This document shows positions 12,597 to 14,320 of a stretch of 14,320 bases of DNA, piece after piece. The DNA comes from JBGLNJ01 sp964353405 (GTDB lineage Bacteria > Chloroflexota > Anaerolineae > Fen-1058). The notes below the pieces were generated by a model. The model was not told the origin of the DNA. It did no database searches and was given only the letters and a program-made list of their open reading frames with translations. The position numbers and the translations under genes are program-made. The stretch covers positions 1 through 14,320 of the forward strand of contig CAYGWJ010000240.1 of NCBI GenBank assembly GCA_964353405.1. The letters run 5' to 3'. How positions within the stretch are numbered: position 1 is the stretch's first letter; each line of letters begins with the position of its first letter.

Positions 12597-12730
12597 AAAT
12601 GCGCTTGTCCTCCGAGAGCGACCCACGCGCGTGTACTGCACCAGCAGGCTGCCAAGGCAATCCCAAACAGATATCTCAAACCATACCCCTTAAGGGTACC
12701 CTGGGGGTCAGAAAAGGGATCCGAATTTGA
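12593..12730 (+). other. Repeat-spanning 45-codon ORF, probably not a gene
   Basis: ATG at 12593 overlaps the carotenoid gene stop (ATGA). The frame stays open through the palindromic repeat (encoding IPLKGTLGV) to a TGA at 12728-12730 that overlaps the TTG start of the next gene. The predicted product is polar and resembles nothing known to me. It could be a coupling ORF bridging two genes, but the open frame through repeat DNA makes chance likely. Confidence 0.15.
12681..12709 (+). repeat. Short palindromic repeat, copy 2
   Basis: ATACCCCTTAAGGGTACC followed by CTGGGGGTC. The 27 bases at 12683-12709 are identical to those at 13936-13962. It contains CCCTTAAGGG and AGGGTACCCT, two overlapping palindromes able to form alternative hairpins. 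It lies about 18 bases upstream of the phosphotransferase start. Confidence 0.8.
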
Positions 12731-13824
12731 ACCATCTGCGGCTAGTCGCCAAGCAATTCAAGCCAGAGAGCCATATCCTGGACATCCAGGAATATGGCAA
12801 TGGCAACGTCAATGACACTTTTCTCGTTACTCTGGATTCCCCACAAGAGAAATACTTTGTCCTCCAGCGCATCAACACGCACGTCTTTCGTCGGCCCGAT
12901 CTGGTGATGCTCAATATGCGCACCTTTACCGAGCATGTCCACGAACGGTTGAAGCGCGAGCCAGATTCAGGCCGTCGCTGGCAAGTGCCGCTCATCTTTC
13001 CCGCACAAGACGGCAACAGTCACTTTGTTGACGACGACGGGTCATTCTGGCGAGCCATCAGCTTTATTGATGCGTCCCGGTCGTTTGAACGAATCCAAAG
13101 CATCGAGCACGCCCGCGAGGTCGGTCACGCACTGGGGAGATTCCAGAGCCTCATCAGCGACCTGGCGGTGGAAAAGCTCCACGACACGCTTGAAGGGTTC
13201 CACATTGCGCCGCGTTACCTCTGGCATTACGATGAGGTGCTGGCGTGCAAAGGCGACTGGCCCAAGACACCTGAAGTGGACTATTGCCGGCGCTTTGTAC
13301 AAGAGCGAAGAAGCTTGGTGCCCGTCCTGGAAGACGCCAAAGATCAGAACAGGTTGCGGCTGCGCCCCATCCACGGCGACCCCAAGGTCAACAACATCAT
13401 GATTGACGAGGCAACCGGTCAGGCCGTGAGCATCGTTGACCTGGACACCGTCAAGCCCGGGCTGGTGCATTACGACATCGGCGATTGCCTCCGGTCGTGC
13501 TGCAATCCGCTGGGTGAAGAGACCGCCGATTTCGACGCCGTCTGCTTCGAGACCGATCTGTGCCAGGCCATCCTGCAAGGCTATTTGCCGTTGGCCCAGG
13601 ACTTTCTTGACGACGACGACTATGCTTACCTCTACGACGCGATGCGCCTTATTGCGCTCGAGTTGGGCCTGCGATTTTTCACGGACTATCTGGAAGGCAA
13701 CGTCTACTTTAAGGCAAAACATAGAGAGCACAACCTGACCCGCGCCATCGTCCAGTTCAAGCTGGCTGCCAGCATCGAGCGCCAGGAAGCCACCATTCGT
13801 GCGATCATTGACGACCTGCGATGA
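12727..13824 (+). CDS. N-acetylhexosamine 1-kinase-like phosphotransferase (APH fold)
   Basis: The 365-residue cytoplasmic protein has the APH/choline-kinase fold: an N-lobe with YGNGNVNDTFLV (~23-34) and FVLQRINTHVF (~44-54), a Brenner motif H216-G-D218-PKVN-N223 and the metal-binding segment VDLDTVKPG (D238, D240) followed by LVHYDIGDCLRS. The phrases 'GNGNVNDTF' and 'FVLQRIN..VF' are characteristic of the NahK group, which phosphorylates GlcNAc/GalNAc at C1 using ATP. Start is a TTG with AGGGA 7 bases upstream; in-frame TAA at 12691 leaves no other early start. It stands alone between repeats. A role in sugar salvage would match a sugar ABC importer, but the substrate is inferred and not proven. 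Confidence 0.85.
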   Translation: MNHLRLVAKQFKPESHILDIQEYGNGNVNDTFLVTLDSPQEKYFVLQRINTHVFRRPDLVMLNMRTFTEHVHERLKREPDSGRRWQVPLIFPAQDGNSHFVDDDGSFWRAISFIDASRSFERIQSIEHAREVGHALGRFQSLISDLAVEKLHDTLEGFHIAPRYLWHYDEVLACKGDWPKTPEVDYCRRFVQERRSLVPVLEDAKDQNRLRLRPIHGDPKVNNIMIDEATGQAVSIVDLDTVKPGLVHYDIGDCLRSCCNPLGEETADFDAVCFETDLCQAILQGYLPLAQDFLDDDDYAYLYDAMRLIALELGLRFFTDYLEGNVYFKAKHREHNLTRAIVQFKLAASIERQEATIRAIIDDLR

Positions 13825-13833
13825 AGTCGTTGT

Positions 13834-13862
13834 CCCCAGGACACCCTTAAGGGGTGTACCCA
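13834..13862 (-). repeat. Short palindromic repeat, copy 4 (inverted)
   Basis: CCCCAGGACACCCTTAAGGG then GTGTACCC, the reverse complement of copies 2 and 3 with four differences over 28 bases. It starts 10 bases after the phosphotransferase stop and can form a CCCTTAAGGG hairpin. With copy 3 it forms an inverted pair enclosing about 70 bases. Confidence 0.7.
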
Positions 13863-13931
13863 ACGCCAAGACCTGTGCTCTGCAACCATTTCGCGGCAGC
13901 ACACCTCCACCCGGACTGGAGCTGACGGCAA

Positions 13932-13962
13932 CGGTATACCCCTTAAGGGTACCCTGGGGGTC
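13932..13962 (+). repeat. Short palindromic repeat, copy 3
   Basis: CGGTATACCCCTTAAGGGTA followed by CCCTGGGGGTC; 27 bases are identical to copy 2. It faces copy 4, with the CCTGGGG ends outward, so the two make an inverted-terminal-repeat-like unit of about 126-130 bp. It ends 23 bases before the start of the next ORF. Confidence 0.8.
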
Positions 13963-13985
13963 GCTTTGCAGCTTATCGGCAGGGA

Positions 13986-14222
13986 ATGCAAGAGGAGACG
14001 GCTTTTACCTCACTTCTGCTGGCTATCCATCGCCAATCCGATTCACTCTCGCTCAGCCTGGAAGCCGACCTGGAGCAAATCACCCAAGCAGACCAGGCTA
14101 TCGAGGTCGCCATCAGCGCCGTGCTCCAAGGTCGTGATGGACAGCCGACCTATTGGGCATTAGCCCATTGCGGTCCGCGAGCCGACTTTCACAGGCGAGA
14201 CAGTTTCGTGGTAGAATTATGA
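13986..14222 (+). CDS. Small protein of unknown function, coupled to the tRNA deacylase gene
   Basis: The 78-residue product begins MQEETAFTSLLLAIHRQSDS, contains an acidic helix-forming stretch (LEADLEQITQADQAIEVAIS) and ends with a Trp/His/Arg-rich region (YWALAHCGPRADFHRRD). Third codon positions are GC-rich, as in neighbouring genes. Only one start is available, because a TAA lies upstream in frame inside the repeat. AGGGA abuts the ATG, so the ribosome-binding site is poorly spaced. The TGA overlaps the next ATG (ATGA at 14219-14222). No family recognised, no membrane segment. It may be a real small gene or a decayed one. Confidence 0.5.
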   Translation: MQEETAFTSLLLAIHRQSDSLSLSLEADLEQITQADQAIEVAISAVLQGRDGQPTYWALAHCGPRADFHRRDSFVVEL

Positions 14223-14320
14223 GCATGGAGACGATGAAACCATCGGAGCGGCTTCAGGCTGCGCTTGACGCTAGGGGTTTGGGCATTAAAGTGGTAGAAT
14301 TCGCCGACAGCACGGCCACC
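14219..14320 (+). CDS. YbaK/ProX-type aminoacyl-tRNA deacylase, N-terminal part (cut by window edge)
   Basis: Thirty-four codons are visible and remain open to the window end: MSMETMKPSERLQAALDARG followed by LGIKVVEFADSTAT. The pattern S.RLQAALDA.GL...VVEF.DSTATA is the usual opening of the YbaK/EbsC/prolyl-tRNA editing family, which hydrolyses mischarged aminoacyl-tRNA in the cytoplasm. The start could be 14219, 14225 or 14234. ATG 14234 begins the conserved part and has GGAG close upstream, while 14219 overlaps the stop of the preceding ORF. The catalytic lysine region lies beyond the window, so the family call rests on the N-terminus only. Confidence 0.65.
   Translation, partial: MSMETMKPSERLQAALDARGLGIKVVEFADSTAT

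Noticed and set aside
12597..12726. Rho-independent terminator after the carotenoid gene
   Set aside because: The palindromic repeat can form a hairpin but is not followed by a T-run, and the same sequence occurs in several other positions and orientations, so it is better described as a dispersed repeat.
13042..13902. 286-codon minus-strand ORF opposite the phosphotransferase
   Set aside because: Shadow of a gene with an intact HGD...N and DLD motif set; its upstream end runs through repeat DNA.
1..14320. tRNA, rRNA or riboswitch genes
   Set aside because: No cloverleaf with a TTCGANNC-type loop, rRNA motif or known riboswitch core was seen on reading either strand; a covariance-model scan would be needed to exclude weak cases.

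Overview
The window looks like chromosomal DNA of a free-living, GC-rich, non-enteric bacterium, most likely a Chloroflexota (Anaerolineae-like) lineage. This is an inference from gene content and style: an 'FRD'-type Ser/Thr kinase fused to a PQQ-like propeller, a PP2C/VWA/FHA cluster, a CruF-type carotenoid protein, a UgpC/MsmX-type sugar ABC ATPase, an N-acetylhexosamine-kinase-like protein and many short dispersed repeats. No rRNA or tRNA is present to fix the taxonomy. No gene-free stretch exceeds 300 bases; the largest gap is the divergent promoter region at about 5381-5604.

Left part (1-5400, minus strand). Reading right to left, a tightly packed operon encodes an MFS transporter, HemW (radical SAM haem chaperone family), a small acidic protein with a C-terminal membrane segment, and RecJ. 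Gaps are 1-10 bases, so translation is probably coupled. Beyond recJ lies the start of a sugar-type ABC transporter ATPase (cut by the window edge), with its own promoter and a perfect 12-bp palindrome. Two conserved proteins carry repeat DNA inside their reading frames: recJ holds a roughly 77-bp palindromic element, and hemW holds a degenerate heptanucleotide tandem repeat.

Middle part (5400-10680, plus strand). A divergent promoter region drives a five-gene signalling operon: Ser/Thr kinase with an 8-bladed PQQ-like propeller, PP2C phosphatase, a J-domain/VWA fusion, a zinc-ribbon/FHA protein and an 81-residue protein of unknown function. Together these make a complete phospho-Ser/Thr circuit: writer with a sensor-like propeller, eraser, phosphothreonine reader, and a metal-dependent VWA adaptor joined to a chaperone-recruiting J domain. 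This is the most interesting system in the window.

Right part (10680-14320, plus strand). A heptamer tandem repeat and a hairpin element separate the operon from an orphan OmpR/PhoB-type response regulator. Then come an apparent 5' remnant of a SAM methyltransferase gene overlapping a CruF-like carotenoid gene, an N-acetylhexosamine-kinase-like phosphotransferase, a small unknown ORF and the start of a YbaK/ProX-type aminoacyl-tRNA deacylase. Four copies of a short palindromic repeat (core CCCTTAAGGG or a variant, with a CCTGGGG end) lie between these genes; two of them face each other about 100 bp apart like a miniature mobile element.
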